Notes: generated by a model from the sequence alone, not told the origin. 32,825 nucleotides of DNA from Comamonadaceae bacterium (GCA_947450765.1 CANFXC010000027.1:1-32825), one strand, 5' to 3'; positions 16,546 through 25,649 are shown, numbered from the stretch's first letter. Numbers and translations are program-made.

Positions 16546-17431
16546 GCTTGATCAGGCCGGTGGACAGTGCCGTTCCTGCCACGATCACGGCGCCACAAAT
16601 CAGCATCCATGCGGTGACCCGTTCACCCAGAAAGATGAGGCCATACAGAACAGCAAATACCGGCACCACGTAAGTGGCGGACAGCGCCCGCGCTGGACCG
16701 CCATTGGCAATCAGGCGGAAAAACAGAATGTAAGCGATGCCTGTTGAGGCAACGCCGACGACCAGCAGCGCCAGCCAAGCGCTCTGGCTTGGCATCTGCG
16801 TTGGCCGAAACCAGAGCGCCGGCATGGCAAGGCCTAGCGTCGCTCCAATTTGGCTGCCAGTGGCGATCACCAGCGGTGGCACGTCTGACAAAAATCGTTG
16901 TGTGTAGCTGGCGGATACCGCGTAACAAATACAGCCGAGCAGGCAAGCCAGCATCGCCCAAACCGGCGCTATGGCAAAGGCGCCTGGCTGGACGCCGGCG
17001 GAGTCCCATGCCAGCATGGCGACGCCTGTAAAGCCGATCAACAGGCCCAGTATGCGCGAGCGTGTTGGCTTGTCGTGTAGCCATATCCAGGCCACTATGG
17101 CGCCGAACAGCGGTACGGTGGCATTGAGTAGAGAAGACAGGCCCGTGGTGATCGACAGTTGGGCAAATGCATAACAGGTGAATGGAATACCGGAGTTCAG
17201 CAGGCCCACAAAAAAGACACGTTTCCAGTGCCGCTGCAATTCAGCGCCTAGGCCTTTGTAGAACAAGATGGGCAGTAAAAATAATGCCGCAATAGCGACT
17301 CGCACGCCAGCGGTGGCAAAGGGTCCAAACTCGACGACGCTGATGCGCATGAGTAAAAACGATCCTCCCCAGACCGCTCCCAGCAGGATGAGGTCAGCCA
17401 CCCAAGGCTTGCCAGGGACCGATGTGCTCAA
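16520..17431 (-). CDS. EamA/DMT-family inner-membrane transporter
   Basis: A 303-residue drug/metabolite-transporter protein with two EamA repeats of about five spans each. WGGSFLLMRISVVEFGPF opens the first, and the second begins near PVWAMLACLLGCICYAVS. The family exports metabolites and amino acids; the substrate here is unknown. The frame stays open upstream, but that part merely overlaps ogt. The likely start is TTG 17431, inside TTGA where it overlaps the ogt stop, with GAAGG just upstream, so translation is coupled to ogt. A GTG a few codons on (in PWVADL) is an alternative. It runs opposite to the PKS and overlaps its 3' end by 26 nt, so it could export the cluster's product only if position is meaningful. 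Confidence 0.85.
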   Translation of the reverse strand: MSTSVPGKPWVADLILLGAVWGGSFLLMRISVVEFGPFATAGVRVAIAALFLLPILFYKGLGAELQRHWKRVFFVGLLNSGIPFTCYAFAQLSITTGLSSLLNATVPLFGAIVAWIWLHDKPTRSRILGLLIGFTGVAMLAWDSAGVQPGAFAIAPVWAMLACLLGCICYAVSASYTQRFLSDVPPLVIATGSQIGATLGLAMPALWFRPTQMPSQSAWLALLVVGVASTGIAYILFFRLIANGGPARALSATYVVPVFAVLYGLIFLGERVTAWMLICGAVIVAGTALSTGLIKLRRQRSLH

Positions 17432-17949
17432 AGTGCGCCTTCGAGTTGCAGCAAAGCGATCTTGCGGTCTAAGCCGCCGGCGTAGCCGGTGAGCGAGCCT
17501 GTGCTGCCAATGACGCGGTGACAGGGCACGACAATGCTGATGGGGTTGCGCCCGATCGCACCGCCCACCGCGCGTACAGCGCTGGGACGTCCGATGTTGG
17601 CGCTCAAGACCCCGTAGCTGGTGGTGCTGCCGCGAGGAATGTCCAGCAGCGCCTGCCACACAGCTTGCTGAAAGGGGCTGCCGGCACGGAGGTCAAGCGG
17701 CAAGTCAAAGCCATTTGTTTGTCCGGCAAAGTAGGCTGTTAATTGCTTGACGGCTTCTTGCAGGATGGGGTGGGTAGATTGTTCGGGCCAGATGGAACTT
17801 TGGCCTGTCAACGGCAATGCCAAGGCCGCCGGTAGATGGCGCTGCTGGTCAAACCATGCACCCGCCAACCCGTTGGGGCTGGCCACCAGCGTTAAGTCAC
17901 CCAAAGGGGTCGTGCAGCGGGTCTGCACCATCGTAGCGTTGAATTTCAT
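17428..17949 (-). CDS. ogt: Methylated-DNA-protein-cysteine methyltransferase (Ogt/MGMT)
   Basis: A suicide DNA-repair protein that takes alkyl groups from O6-alkylguanine onto its own cysteine. The active-site PCHRVIG has C143, preceded by an AVGGAIGRNP region that supports DNA binding; SYGVLSANIG marks the recognition helix. At 173 residues it is the usual single-domain Ogt length without an Ada regulatory part. The start is ATG 17949, with no clear ribosome site; ATG 17931 is possible. Its stop overlaps the start of the EamA gene as TTGA, giving a two-gene operon. Confidence 0.92.
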   Translation of the reverse strand: MKFNATMVQTRCTTPLGDLTLVASPNGLAGAWFDQQRHLPAALALPLTGQSSIWPEQSTHPILQEAVKQLTAYFAGQTNGFDLPLDLRAGSPFQQAVWQALLDIPRGSTTSYGVLSANIGRPSAVRAVGGAIGRNPISIVVPCHRVIGSTGSLTGYAGGLDRKIALLQLEGAL

Positions 17950-18086
17950 TGTGGAGGGTCCCGAATAGTCATCCGCATGGGTTGCGGTGCAAACCCTGAA
18001 AAATGACTCTCATGATACGCCCCGCGCTAGTCCGATTGACTCCGTTTTTGCGCACTGCTCGGCTCCATTTGCGCCTTTTCGCGGCC

Positions 18087-18092
18087 TACAAT
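18087..18092 (+). promoter_or_regulatory. Possible -10 (TACAAT) upstream of the phosphomannomutase gene
   Basis: TACAAT is a 5 of 6 match to the -10 consensus in the 245-nt gap between the divergent ogt and manB genes. No good -35 is seen 16-18 nt upstream, so this is a weak call. I see no gene or repeat in the rest of the gap. Confidence 0.25.
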
Positions 18093-18194
18093 CATTCGCA
18101 TATCGGTATTTTTTGGCCGTCATTTTCAGGCTCCTGCCCTGACTTTGCCGCTGGCTTCGTAACACCTCAATTTCATTTCAAGGAAACTTGATTC

Positions 18195-19580
18195 ATGCAT
18201 GTAATTTCCTCGATTTTCAAAGCCTACGACATCCGCGGCGTGGTGCCATCCACGATTGATGAAGACGTGGCGGAGGCTTTGGGCAAAGCCTTCGGCACCG
18301 TCGCCTTGGCTGAAGGCGAGCGCACGGTGTCGGTCGGTCGCGACGGCCGGCTCAGCGGCCCTTCGCTCAGCGCAGCCTTGATGCGCGGTCTGCGGGCTGT
18401 TGGCGTCGAGGTGATTGATGTCGGCGCTGTGACCACGCCGATGCTTTATTTTGCGGCCAACACCTTGTGCACCAGCGGCATTCAGGTCACGGGGAGCCAC
18501 AATCCGAAGGATTACAACGGCTTCAAGATGGTGATGGCTGGCCGGGCGATTTACGGAGAAGAAATCCAAGCCTTGCGCCGGATCATGGAGGCCGATAGCT
18601 GGCAGCTGGCGGATGCGCCTGCCGGTATTCGTCAAGTCGATGTGCTGCCGGCTTACACCGAGCGCATCGTCTCTGACATTCGCCTGGCGCGTCCTATGAA
18701 GATCGTGGTTGATTCTGGCAACGGCATTGCCGGTGCTTCAGCGCCCGGTATTTTCCGGGCATTGGGTTGCGAGGTGACTGAACTCTTCAGCGAGGTCGAT
18801 GGCCATTTCCCGAATCACCATCCTGACCCGAGCAAGCCTGAAAATTTGCGTGATCTGATCGCCGCACTCAAAAATTCCGACGCCGAATTGGGTCTGGCCT
18901 TTGACGGCGACGGCGACCGGCTCGGTATCGTCACCAAAGACGGGCAAAACATCTACCCCGATCGCCAGATGATTTTGTTTGCGCAAGACGTGTTGTCGCG
19001 CGTGCCCGGTGGCAACATTATTTTTGATGTGAAGTGTTCGCAGCGACTGGCCCCGGCCATCGAAGCGGCCGGTGGCGTTGCGCACATTTACAAGACCGGC
19101 CACTCGCTGATCAAAGCGCGCATGAAAGAGCTGGACAGCCCGCTGGGTGGCGAAATGAGCGGTCACATTTTCTTCAAAGAGCGCTGGTTCGGCTTTGACG
19201 ATGGCACTTACGCGGGTGGCCGCCTGCTCGAAATCGTCAGCCGCAGCCCCAATGCCAGCGCGGTGCTCAACGCCTTGCCGACCAGCCACAGCACGCCTGA
19301 ATTGAACGTGACTTGCGCAGAGGGCGAAGCCCATGCCGTGGTGGACCAGCTGATCCAGCAGGTGAGTTTTGCAGTCCCCGCCAAAATTTCCACCATCGAT
19401 GGTGTGCGCGTGGACTGGCCGGATGGTTTTGGTTTGATTCGCGCATCCAACACCACGCCGGTGCTGGTGCTGCGCTTTGAAGGGCAAACGCCCGAGGCCT
19501 TGCAGCGCATTGAAAAAGCCATGCTGCAGCTGCTGCACAGCGTCAAGCCAGATGCCCGCGTTGGCGAGGCCGCGCACTGA
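18195..19580 (+). CDS. manB: Phosphomannomutase/phosphoglucomutase
   Basis: Interconverts hexose 6- and 1-phosphates for sugar nucleotides used in lipopolysaccharide and exopolysaccharide. All four family loops are visible: the phosphoserine loop TGSHNPKDYNGF with S101; the metal loop DGDGDR with D237, D239 and D241; the sugar-binding GEMSGH with E320; and a C-terminal phosphate loop in IRASNTTPVLVLR. Its 461 residues match the AlgC/ManB type. ATG 18195 follows AAGGAA at about 9 nt. It is followed after 23 nt by waaA, also an envelope gene. Whether it prefers mannose or glucose cannot be told from sequence; algC is an equivalent name. Confidence 0.93.
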   Translation: MHVISSIFKAYDIRGVVPSTIDEDVAEALGKAFGTVALAEGERTVSVGRDGRLSGPSLSAALMRGLRAVGVEVIDVGAVTTPMLYFAANTLCTSGIQVTGSHNPKDYNGFKMVMAGRAIYGEEIQALRRIMEADSWQLADAPAGIRQVDVLPAYTERIVSDIRLARPMKIVVDSGNGIAGASAPGIFRALGCEVTELFSEVDGHFPNHHPDPSKPENLRDLIAALKNSDAELGLAFDGDGDRLGIVTKDGQNIYPDRQMILFAQDVLSRVPGGNIIFDVKCSQRLAPAIEAAGGVAHIYKTGHSLIKARMKELDSPLGGEMSGHIFFKERWFGFDDGTYAGGRLLEIVSRSPNASAVLNALPTSHSTPELNVTCAEGEAHAVVDQLIQQVSFAVPAKISTIDGVRVDWPDGFGLIRASNTTPVLVLRFEGQTPEALQRIEKAMLQLLHSVKPDARVGEAAH

Positions 19581-19603
19581 GCCCCCGAAACGCAGAGGTC
19601 GCG

Positions 19604-20950
19604 TTGCCACTTCTTCCCGTGAGTTCTGCCCGTTCAAAGCCAGAGTCCATCGCACTCAAGCTGTATGCCGTGCTGATGCAGGCGGCTACGCCTTTGCTGC
19701 GCCGCAAACTGGCACGCAGGGCGGTGGCCGAGCCGGGTTATGCCGTGGCCATCCCCGAGCGCTTTGGTGTTTACGATCAGCCACCTGAAACGAACAGCGA
19801 GTTGCTCTGGGTGCATGCGGTGTCGCTGGGTGAGACGCGCACCGCCGCGATCTTGCTGCGCGCTTGGCGTGAAGCCTGCCCGGGTTTGCGCGTGCTGTTG
19901 ACGCACGGCACAGCCACCGGCCGTGCCGAGGGCGCCAGCTTGCTGCAGCCGGGCGATGTTCAGGTTTGGCAACCGTGGGACAGCCTCGCTGCGGTTGAGC
20001 GTTTTCTGACGCATTTCAAACCGCGCATGGGTGTCTTGCTGGAGACCGAGGTTTGGCCTCAACTGTTGGCTGCCGCCCAGGCGCAGCAAGTTCCGGTGGT
20101 GCTTGTCAATGCGCGTTTGTCGGCGAAGTCGCTGGCCGGCGCTGAACGCATGGCGTGGCTGGCGCGGCCGGCCTACCGTGCGCTGACCGCTGTGTTTGCG
20201 CAGACTGAGGCTGATGCGCTGCGCTTGCAGCAGCTCGGTGCCAACGTGGCCGGTGTTTTGGGCAACCTGAAATTTGACGCCAAGCCCGATGCTTCTCAGC
20301 AGGCCTTGGCGCATCAATGGCGGGCGCAGCTTCAGCAGTCCGTGCTGATGCTGGCCAGCTCGCGCGAGGGTGAAGAGACCGAGTTCATTCGGCAACTGGT
20401 GGCGCAGGGCATGCTGGGCTCTGCTGTCAAAGGCCTTGGGCCGCGCTTGCGCGTGCTGATCGTGCCGCGTCACCCGCAGCGTTTTGACACCGTGCAGCGT
20501 TTGATCGAACAACAAGGCCTGCGTGTGTCGCGCCGCTCAAGTTGGCCCGACGGTCCGGCGCAGAGTGCCGCCGCTCAGCAGGCCGACGTCTGGCTGGGCG
20601 ACTCGCTGGGCGAGATGGCGCTGTATTACTCGCTCAGTGACTTGGCCTTGTTGGGCGGCAGCTTTGAAGCGCTGGGCGGTCAAAACCTGATCGAGCCGGC
20701 GGCCTGTGCTTGTCCGGTGGTGATGGGTCCGCACACCTTTAATTTTTTGGAGGCTGCAATCATGGCCGAAACAGAAGGCGCTGCCCACCGCGTGACCGAC
20801 ATGGCCCACGGTGTGCAGAAGGCTTTAGCGCTGCTGCGATCTCAGGACGATTTGCAAGCTGCCGCGGTCGCCGCACATCAATTCTCCGAGCGTCACGGCG
20901 GCGCAGCGACGCGCACCGTTGAAGCTCTGACGCAATGGCTGCCGGATTGA
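19604..20950 (+). CDS. waaA: 3-deoxy-D-manno-octulosonic acid (Kdo) transferase
   Basis: Inner-membrane GT30 enzyme that adds Kdo from CMP-Kdo to lipid IVA. Recognised by an N-terminal membrane anchor region (LKLYAVLMQAATPLLRRKL), the ERFG motif, WVHAVSLGE with the catalytic glutamate, LLETEVWPQLL, and the GGSFEALGGQNLIEP donor loop. It is 448 residues long, at the upper end of the usual range. The start is TTG 19604 with AGAGG (19594-19598) 5 nt upstream; GTG 19619 would lack a site. It ends one nucleotide before the convergent tolC stop. Confidence 0.95.
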   Translation: MPLLPVSSARSKPESIALKLYAVLMQAATPLLRRKLARRAVAEPGYAVAIPERFGVYDQPPETNSELLWVHAVSLGETRTAAILLRAWREACPGLRVLLTHGTATGRAEGASLLQPGDVQVWQPWDSLAAVERFLTHFKPRMGVLLETEVWPQLLAAAQAQQVPVVLVNARLSAKSLAGAERMAWLARPAYRALTAVFAQTEADALRLQQLGANVAGVLGNLKFDAKPDASQQALAHQWRAQLQQSVLMLASSREGEETEFIRQLVAQGMLGSAVKGLGPRLRVLIVPRHPQRFDTVQRLIEQQGLRVSRRSSWPDGPAQSAAAQQADVWLGDSLGEMALYYSLSDLALLGGSFEALGGQNLIEPAACACPVVMGPHTFNFLEAAIMAETEGAAHRVTDMAHGVQKALALLRSQDDLQAAAVAAHQFSERHGGAATRTVEALTQWLPD

Positions 20951-20951
20951 C

Positions 20952-22295
20952 TTACTTGACCAGCAAGCCGTTGATGGCTTGCAGGTCGTCAGGCGTCAGC
21001 GTGCCGTTGGCCTGACGCAGACGCAAGCCACCGACCAACACGTCGTAACGGGCGCGGGCCAAGTCACGCTTGGTCTGGAACAGTTGGCTCTGCGAATTCA
21101 AGACGTCGATATTGATGCGCACACCGACTTGATAACCGAGCTTGTTGGCGTCGAGTGCGCTTTGGCTGGAGAGTTCGGCGGCTTCAAGCGCTTTGACTTG
21201 CCCTTGGCCCGAGACCAAGCCAAAAAAGGCAGTGCGCGTGCTCAGTGCGACCGTGCGGCGCGCGCCTTCCAGGTCGGTGCGGGCTTTGTCGCTGAGCGAC
21301 AAGGTTTCACGCACGCGGTTTTGTGTGGCGAAGCCGGCGAACAGCGGCACATTGAAGTTCAGACCGACGACGGCGCTGGTGCTGCGCGTCGTGGCGGGGT
21401 TCGTGATTGTCCCGCTTGGATTGCGGCTACCACCGTAGCTGGCAACCAAGTCGAGCGTAGGCTTATGGCCGGCTTCGGCTTTGTCGACTTCGAGCTTGGC
21501 AATCTCGAAGTTGCTTTGCGCCAAGCGGATGCCAGGGTGAACAGTTTCAGACTGCAAGACCCAGGCGTTGACATCGACGGGCACGACCGTCGGCAACACC
21601 AGAGGTGCCGCCAAGCCGCGTGGCTGTGTCTCTGCTTTGCCGACCAGTTGGTCTAGCGCTAGTTTTTTCACGCGCAAATCATTCTCGGCGGCAATCTCTT
21701 GCGCCAGCACCAAGTCGTAGCGGGCTTGTGCTTCGCGGGAGTCCGTGATGGTCGCGGTGCCGACTTCAAAGTTGCGTTGCGCGGAGGCCAGTTGCTCTGC
21801 CACAGCGGCTTTTTGCGCTTTGACAAAGGTCAGGCTGTCTTGCGAGGCCAGTACGTCAAAGTAGGCTTGGCTGGTGCGCACGATCAGGTCTTGCTCGGCG
21901 GTGTCGAGCTGCGAGCGGGCTTGGTCGAGCTGCTTTTTGCCTTGCTCGTAAGTGGCCCAGTTGCCGGGTCGGTACAGCGGTTGCGACGCGCTAAGAGTGG
22001 CCGTTTGATTGTTGAATGAGCGGTTCAATGCATTTGCAGGGCTGATAGTCAGATCAGTTCGCGTTGCACCGGCAGACACCCCCGCCGTTGGCAAAATATT
22101 CGCCAGCGTCTGATCCGCCCGCGCCAGATTGGCGTCGTACTGCAAGCGGGCTGACAAATAACTCGCGTCAAAGGCGCGCGCCGACGCATACAAATCAACC
22201 AGACTTTGTGCCGGCGCCAACGGTGAGAAAGTGGCCCAGATACCTGCAACAGCCAAGTGCAGCAACGAAGGAACATGCATTTTTATTGTTCTCAT
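20952..22295 (-). CDS. tolC: TolC-family outer membrane efflux protein
   Basis: Outer-membrane channel of type I secretion and tripartite efflux systems. It has a signal peptide (hydrophobic LLHLAVAGIWATF, likely cleavage after PAQ). The two structural repeats of long helices are seen: the first starts SLVDLYASARAFDASYLSARLQYDANLARADQ, each half kept in pieces, and the second includes NWATYEQGKKQLDQARSQL. SQAYFDVLASQDSL is typical of the family. Its 447 residues are normal. ATG 22295 and ATG 22280 are both possible starts; neither has a strong ribosome site. The upstream rhodanese and pcm-like genes run the same way and may be co-transcribed. Confidence 0.92.
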   Translation of the reverse strand: MRTIKMHVPSLLHLAVAGIWATFSPLAPAQSLVDLYASARAFDASYLSARLQYDANLARADQTLANILPTAGVSAGATRTDLTISPANALNRSFNNQTATLSASQPLYRPGNWATYEQGKKQLDQARSQLDTAEQDLIVRTSQAYFDVLASQDSLTFVKAQKAAVAEQLASAQRNFEVGTATITDSREAQARYDLVLAQEIAAENDLRVKKLALDQLVGKAETQPRGLAAPLVLPTVVPVDVNAWVLQSETVHPGIRLAQSNFEIAKLEVDKAEAGHKPTLDLVASYGGSRNPSGTITNPATTRSTSAVVGLNFNVPLFAGFATQNRVRETLSLSDKARTDLEGARRTVALSTRTAFFGLVSGQGQVKALEAAELSSQSALDANKLGYQVGVRINIDVLNSQSQLFQTKRDLARARYDVLVGGLRLRQANGTLTPDDLQAINGLLVK

Positions 22296-22346
22296 GATGG
22301 TTCTGAAAAGGAAGCGTCAGTAGGCAAAATAACCAGGATAAAAAAA

Positions 22347-22700
22347 TCAGTAGCGGGGCACCGAAGGGTCGACTTCATGCGACCAAGCGTCAATACCGCC
22401 TTGCAGGTTCACGACCTCGGTGAATCCGCTTTGCAAGAGGAAATTGGCCACCTGCAGACTGCGCATGCCGTGGTGGCACAGGCAGGCGACGGGCTGGTCT
22501 GGGTCCAACTCAGCCAGCCGTGCTGGCACGTCACGCATGGGAATGGTCAGCAGCTTGAAGCCGTCTTCGCTGACGCAGGCGGTTTGCACTTCCCAAGGCT
22601 CTCGCACGTCGAGCAGCACCGGTGTCACGGGCGCGCTGGCGGTGGCGGCCACGCTGCCTACCCAACTGGAAAATTGGCTTGGAGAAACTTGCGGGATCAT
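22347..22700 (-). CDS. Single-domain rhodanese-like sulfurtransferase
   Basis: A 117-residue protein made of one rhodanese domain. LLDVREPWE opens the fold, and the active-site loop C75-HHGMRS carries the persulfide cysteine in the CxxGxRS form. NLQGGIDAW closes the domain. It should move sulfur from a donor such as thiosulfate to a cytosolic acceptor; the true partner is unknown. It lies between a methyltransferase of the Pcm family and tolC, an arrangement I recall as common in Comamonadaceae, where the sulfurtransferase has no proven link with TolC. Confidence 0.9.
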   Translation of the reverse strand: MIPQVSPSQFSSWVGSVAATASAPVTPVLLDVREPWEVQTACVSEDGFKLLTIPMRDVPARLAELDPDQPVACLCHHGMRSLQVANFLLQSGFTEVVNLQGGIDAWSHEVDPSVPRY

Positions 22701-22732
22701 GGTTGCCTCTAAAGGAAGAGCGAGGGAAAAAT

Positions 22733-23422
22733 TCAGAAGCTGAACTTCGAGGGCTCAGGGAAATTCAGCAAGCGCGGGGCCACTGTGTCCCAAGCTTCAG
22801 TGGTGCCAAAAGCCTGCTCGCCGGTGCGCGTGATCAAGGCTGCGCGCATCATGGGTTCTTCGCCAACGATGGCGCTCAAACGGCCGCCGACTTTCAGCAG
22901 TGCCAGCAATTCGGCTGGCACTTCGGCCACCGAACCGCTCAACACAATCGCGTCAAACGGGCCTTGCACGCCTGCTTTTTCGGCGGCGCCGGGCGCTAGC
23001 AGCGCGCTGCCGTCGAGCTGCAAAACCTCGACGTTGTAAACGCCGGCTTTTTGCAAATTGTCGCGGGCGCTTTGGGCCAGCGTCGGCTCAATCTCAAGGC
23101 TGATGACTTGCTGCGCGCGGTGTCCCAGCAGGGCGGCCATGTAACCCGAACCGGTTCCGATTTCCAGTACCTTTTCGTGCTTTTGCACGTTCAGGTCTTG
23201 CAGAATGCGGGCTTCAATTTTCGGGGCCAGCATGCATTGGCTGGGGTTGCTGTGCGGCGGCAGCGGGATTTCCATGTCGACAAATGCCAGCGACTTGTGG
23301 GCCAGTGGCACGAAGTCTTCACGCTTGACCACGGCCAGCAACGAAAGGACTTGGTTGTCCAGCACTTCCCAGGGGCGGATTTGCTGCTCGATCATGTTGA
23401 AGCGGGCTTGTTCGTAGTTCAT
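22733..23422 (-). CDS. pcm: Protein-L-isoaspartate O-methyltransferase family protein
   Basis: An S-adenosylmethionine-dependent methyltransferase of the Pcm family, which repairs isoaspartyl residues in aged proteins. The SAM motif VLEIGTGSGYMAALL lies near residues 85-99, with an acidic strand end in VISLEIEP and the motif FDAIVLSGSV further on. The N-terminal MNYEQARFNMIEQQIRPW is typical of the betaproteobacterial relatives. The substrate loop reads IPLPPHSNPSQCM, somewhat unlike E. coli Pcm, so the enzyme could act on another substrate. It is 229 residues long, and the rhodanese gene follows after 32 nt. Confidence 0.82.
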   Translation of the reverse strand: MNYEQARFNMIEQQIRPWEVLDNQVLSLLAVVKREDFVPLAHKSLAFVDMEIPLPPHSNPSQCMLAPKIEARILQDLNVQKHEKVLEIGTGSGYMAALLGHRAQQVISLEIEPTLAQSARDNLQKAGVYNVEVLQLDGSALLAPGAAEKAGVQGPFDAIVLSGSVAEVPAELLALLKVGGRLSAIVGEEPMMRAALITRTGEQAFGTTEAWDTVAPRLLNFPEPSKFSF

Positions 23423-23488
23423 GGTGTCGTGCGTGGAAAAAATTGCATTTTACCGATGGATTGGTACCCAAATGTCAGCGGCTGTCGT

Positions 23489-24274
23489 TCAGCGCAAAGG
23501 AACGCTGGGCAGCACCTGCAAAGCCAGCCATTCACGCAGCACGTGACGTGAGGCGGTCAGCCCGTGCGCTGACGGGAGCCATTCCAGCAGTGGTCGCTCA
23601 CTTGTCAGTACAAAGCCCATGGGCGTGGGCAGCACGGTGAAACCGGCTTTCTCAAACAGGGCTTGGCTGCGCGGCATGTGCCAAGCGTGGGTGACGAGGG
23701 CGATGCTGTGGATGCCGACAGGGGCCAGCAAGTCGTGCATGCGGGCAGCGTTTTCGGCCGTGTCCCGAGATTGGTTGTCGATCCAGCGCAGCGTCAAGCC
23801 GTGCTCTGCCGCGAAAACTTCGGCGGTGCTGGCTTCGCTGGGCACGGCTTGACCGCTGTTGCTCCAGCCAACGCCGCCCGCAAAGGCCAGTGGCAAGCTG
23901 GAACGCTTGGCCAGTTGAATCCCGTAGCCCAGCCGCGCCGCCGTCGAGGCGTTGGGTTGGGCCTGGCCATATTCGGGTGCAACGGGCTGCATGCCGCCGC
24001 CTAAAACGACGATGGCTTGAACGCCAGTGGCGCGAAGTTGGGATTGCCGCGTTGGCGCCAGCACACTGACTTGCGGGAGCACCCGCTGCGCCAGCCAGAC
24101 CGCCACAGCGTTGCAGCTGAGCAGCCAAAGCGCCAGCAAACCAGCAGTGATCAGCAGCCGGCCAAAACGGTGACGCAGCCAGAGCAGACCGGCACACGCC
24201 AACAACAACGGTGACGCGGGAGGCAACAGCAGCGCTCCCGCGATAGCTTTGAATTCGCCGAGGTTTGGAATCAT
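23489..24274 (-). CDS. YdcF/ElyC-family (DUF218) membrane protein
   Basis: A 261-residue protein with two N-terminal membrane spans (about residues 12-30 and 38-58) followed by a DUF218 domain. AIVVLGGGMQ at the start, STAARLGYGIQLAKR, the acidic region with SRDTAENA, and LVTHAWHMPRS are the usual landmarks. In E. coli, ElyC affects peptidoglycan and envelope homeostasis; the reaction is not settled. It lies 24 nt downstream of gcdH on the same strand and may be read through from it, with no evident functional link. Confidence 0.85.
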   Translation of the reverse strand: MIPNLGEFKAIAGALLLPPASPLLLACAGLLWLRHRFGRLLITAGLLALWLLSCNAVAVWLAQRVLPQVSVLAPTRQSQLRATGVQAIVVLGGGMQPVAPEYGQAQPNASTAARLGYGIQLAKRSSLPLAFAGGVGWSNSGQAVPSEASTAEVFAAEHGLTLRWIDNQSRDTAENAARMHDLLAPVGIHSIALVTHAWHMPRSQALFEKAGFTVLPTPMGFVLTSERPLLEWLPSAHGLTASRHVLREWLALQVLPSVPLR

Positions 24275-24298
24275 GCTCGGCTTATCAAGGGGTGAACT

Positions 24299-25495
24299 TC
24301 AATAAAAAGCCTGCAAACCGGTTTGCGCGCGACCCAAGATCAAGGCGTGCACATCGTGTGTGCCTTCGTAGGTGTTGACGGTTTCCAAGTTGATCATGTG
24401 GCGGATGACGTGGTATTCGTCATGGATGCCGTTGCCGCCGTGCATGTCGCGTGCCATGCGGGCAATGTCCAGCGACTTGCCGCACGAGTTGCGTTTGATC
24501 ATCGAGATCATTTCGGGCGCCGCTTGGTCTTCGTCCATCAAGCGACCGACGCGCAAGCAGGCTTGCAGGCCGAGCGTGATTTCGGTTTGCATGTCGGCGA
24601 GTTTTTTCTGGATCAACTGGTTTTGTGCCAGAGGGCGGCCGAATTGCACGCGGTCCATGGTGTATTGACGGGCACGAAACCAGCAGTCTTCAGCCGCACC
24701 CAATGCACCCCAAGCGATGCCGTAGCGGGCTTTGTTGAGGCAACCGAAAGGACCTTTGAGGCCGCTGACGTTGGGCAGAATGTTCGCTTCAGGCACAAAG
24801 ACATCGTCCATGACGATCTCGCCGGTGATGGAGGCGCGCAAGCTCATCTTGCCTTCGATCTTCGGGGCGCTCAAGCCCTTCATGCCTTTTTCAAGGATGA
24901 AGCCGCGAATGCTTTCTTGGCCGCCGACCTTGCCATCGGGGTCTTCGAGCTTGGCCCAGACCACAAAGACGTCGGCGATCGGGCTGTTGGTGATCCACAT
25001 CTTGGCGCCCTTCATGATGAAGCCGCCGTCGACAGGTTTGGCGCGGGTCAACATGCTGGCCGGGTCAGAGCCGTGGTTGGGTTCGGTCAGGCCGAAGCAG
25101 CCTACCCATTCGCCGGTGGCGAGTTTGGGCAGGAATTTTTCTCTTTGCGCTTCGCTGCCGTATTCGTTGATCGGGTGCATGACCAGCGAGCTTTGCACGC
25201 TGATGGCGCTGCGGTAGCCGCTGTCGACGCGCTCGACTTCGCGGGCGATCAGGCCGTAGGCGACGTAGCTCAGACCGGCACAGCCGTAGCCTTCAATCGT
25301 CGAGCCCAAAAAGCCCATGGCACCGGCTTCGTTCATGATCTCGCGGTCAAACGTTTCGTGGCGTGCGGCCATCAGCACACGCGTTTGCAGCTTGTCCTGA
25401 CAAAAATCGTGCGCCGCCTCGACGATGGCGCGCTCGTCGTCAGTGAGCTGCTGGCTCAGAAAAAATGGATCTTCCCAATTGAATTTAACGGACAT
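24299..25495 (-). CDS. gcdH: Glutaryl-CoA dehydrogenase
   Basis: An FAD enzyme of the acyl-CoA dehydrogenase family that oxidises and decarboxylates glutaryl-CoA to crotonyl-CoA in lysine and tryptophan breakdown. The end [16 protein letters not shown] carries the catalytic glutamate (E377), and this sequence is close to the human and bacterial GCDH signature. [12 protein letters not shown] and the Arg-rich FAD region also fit. The frame is open upstream, but ATG 25495 ([11 protein letters not shown]) gives the normal 398 residues and has AAGGA 8 nt upstream. It diverges from a LysR gene that probably controls it. Confidence 0.94.
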   Translation of the reverse strand: MSVKFNWEDPFFLSQQLTDDERAIVEAAHDFCQDKLQTRVLMAARHETFDREIMNEAGAMGFLGSTIEGYGCAGLSYVAYGLIAREVERVDSGYRSAISVQSSLVMHPINEYGSEAQREKFLPKLATGEWVGCFGLTEPNHGSDPASMLTRAKPVDGGFIMKGAKMWITNSPIADVFVVWAKLEDPDGKVGGQESIRGFILEKGMKGLSAPKIEGKMSLRASITGEIVMDDVFVPEANILPNVSGLKGPFGCLNKARYGIAWGALGAAEDCWFRARQYTMDRVQFGRPLAQNQLIQKKLADMQTEITLGLQACLRVGRLMDEDQAAPEMISMIKRNSCGKSLDIARMARDMHGGNGIHDEYHVIRHMINLETVNTYEGTHDVHALILGRAQTGLQAFY

Positions 25496-25581
25496 GACAT
25501 GATTCCTTGAATATGACTGCAAAGTGTAGGGCCTGCCCAAAGGGTGCTGGACATGCCTGGCAGACCTTGGGTGTGGGGTCC

Positions 25582-25596
25582 GATTGTTCGGCAATC
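25582..25596 (+). promoter_or_regulatory. Palindrome in the gcdH-lysR intergenic region (candidate LysR site)
   Basis: GATTG-TTCGG-CAATC is a perfect 5-bp dyad with a 5-nt centre. It lies about midway in the 154-nt gap between divergent gcdH and its likely LysR regulator. LysR proteins often bind such dyads (T-N11-A types); this one does not match the spacing exactly. The AT-rich stretch from 25610 to 25648 probably holds the regulator's promoter. Confidence 0.4.
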
Positions 25597-25649
25597 AAGA
25601 ATAGCTGTCTAATATCAATTAACAATTCAACGATATATTTTTTGTATTT

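Noticed and set aside
17432-17659. N-terminal extension of the EamA gene into ogt
   Set aside because: The extension is an Arg/His-rich shadow of ogt; the hydrophobic transporter begins only after TTG 17431.
18738-19655. 305-codon frame antisense to the phosphomannomutase gene
   Set aside because: The sense gene has all catalytic loops; the antisense translation shows no family.
24323-25510. 395-codon open frame antisense to gcdH
   Set aside because: It mirrors a high-GC, strongly conserved gene; its translation shows no recognisable domain and is rich in residues typical of antisense frames.
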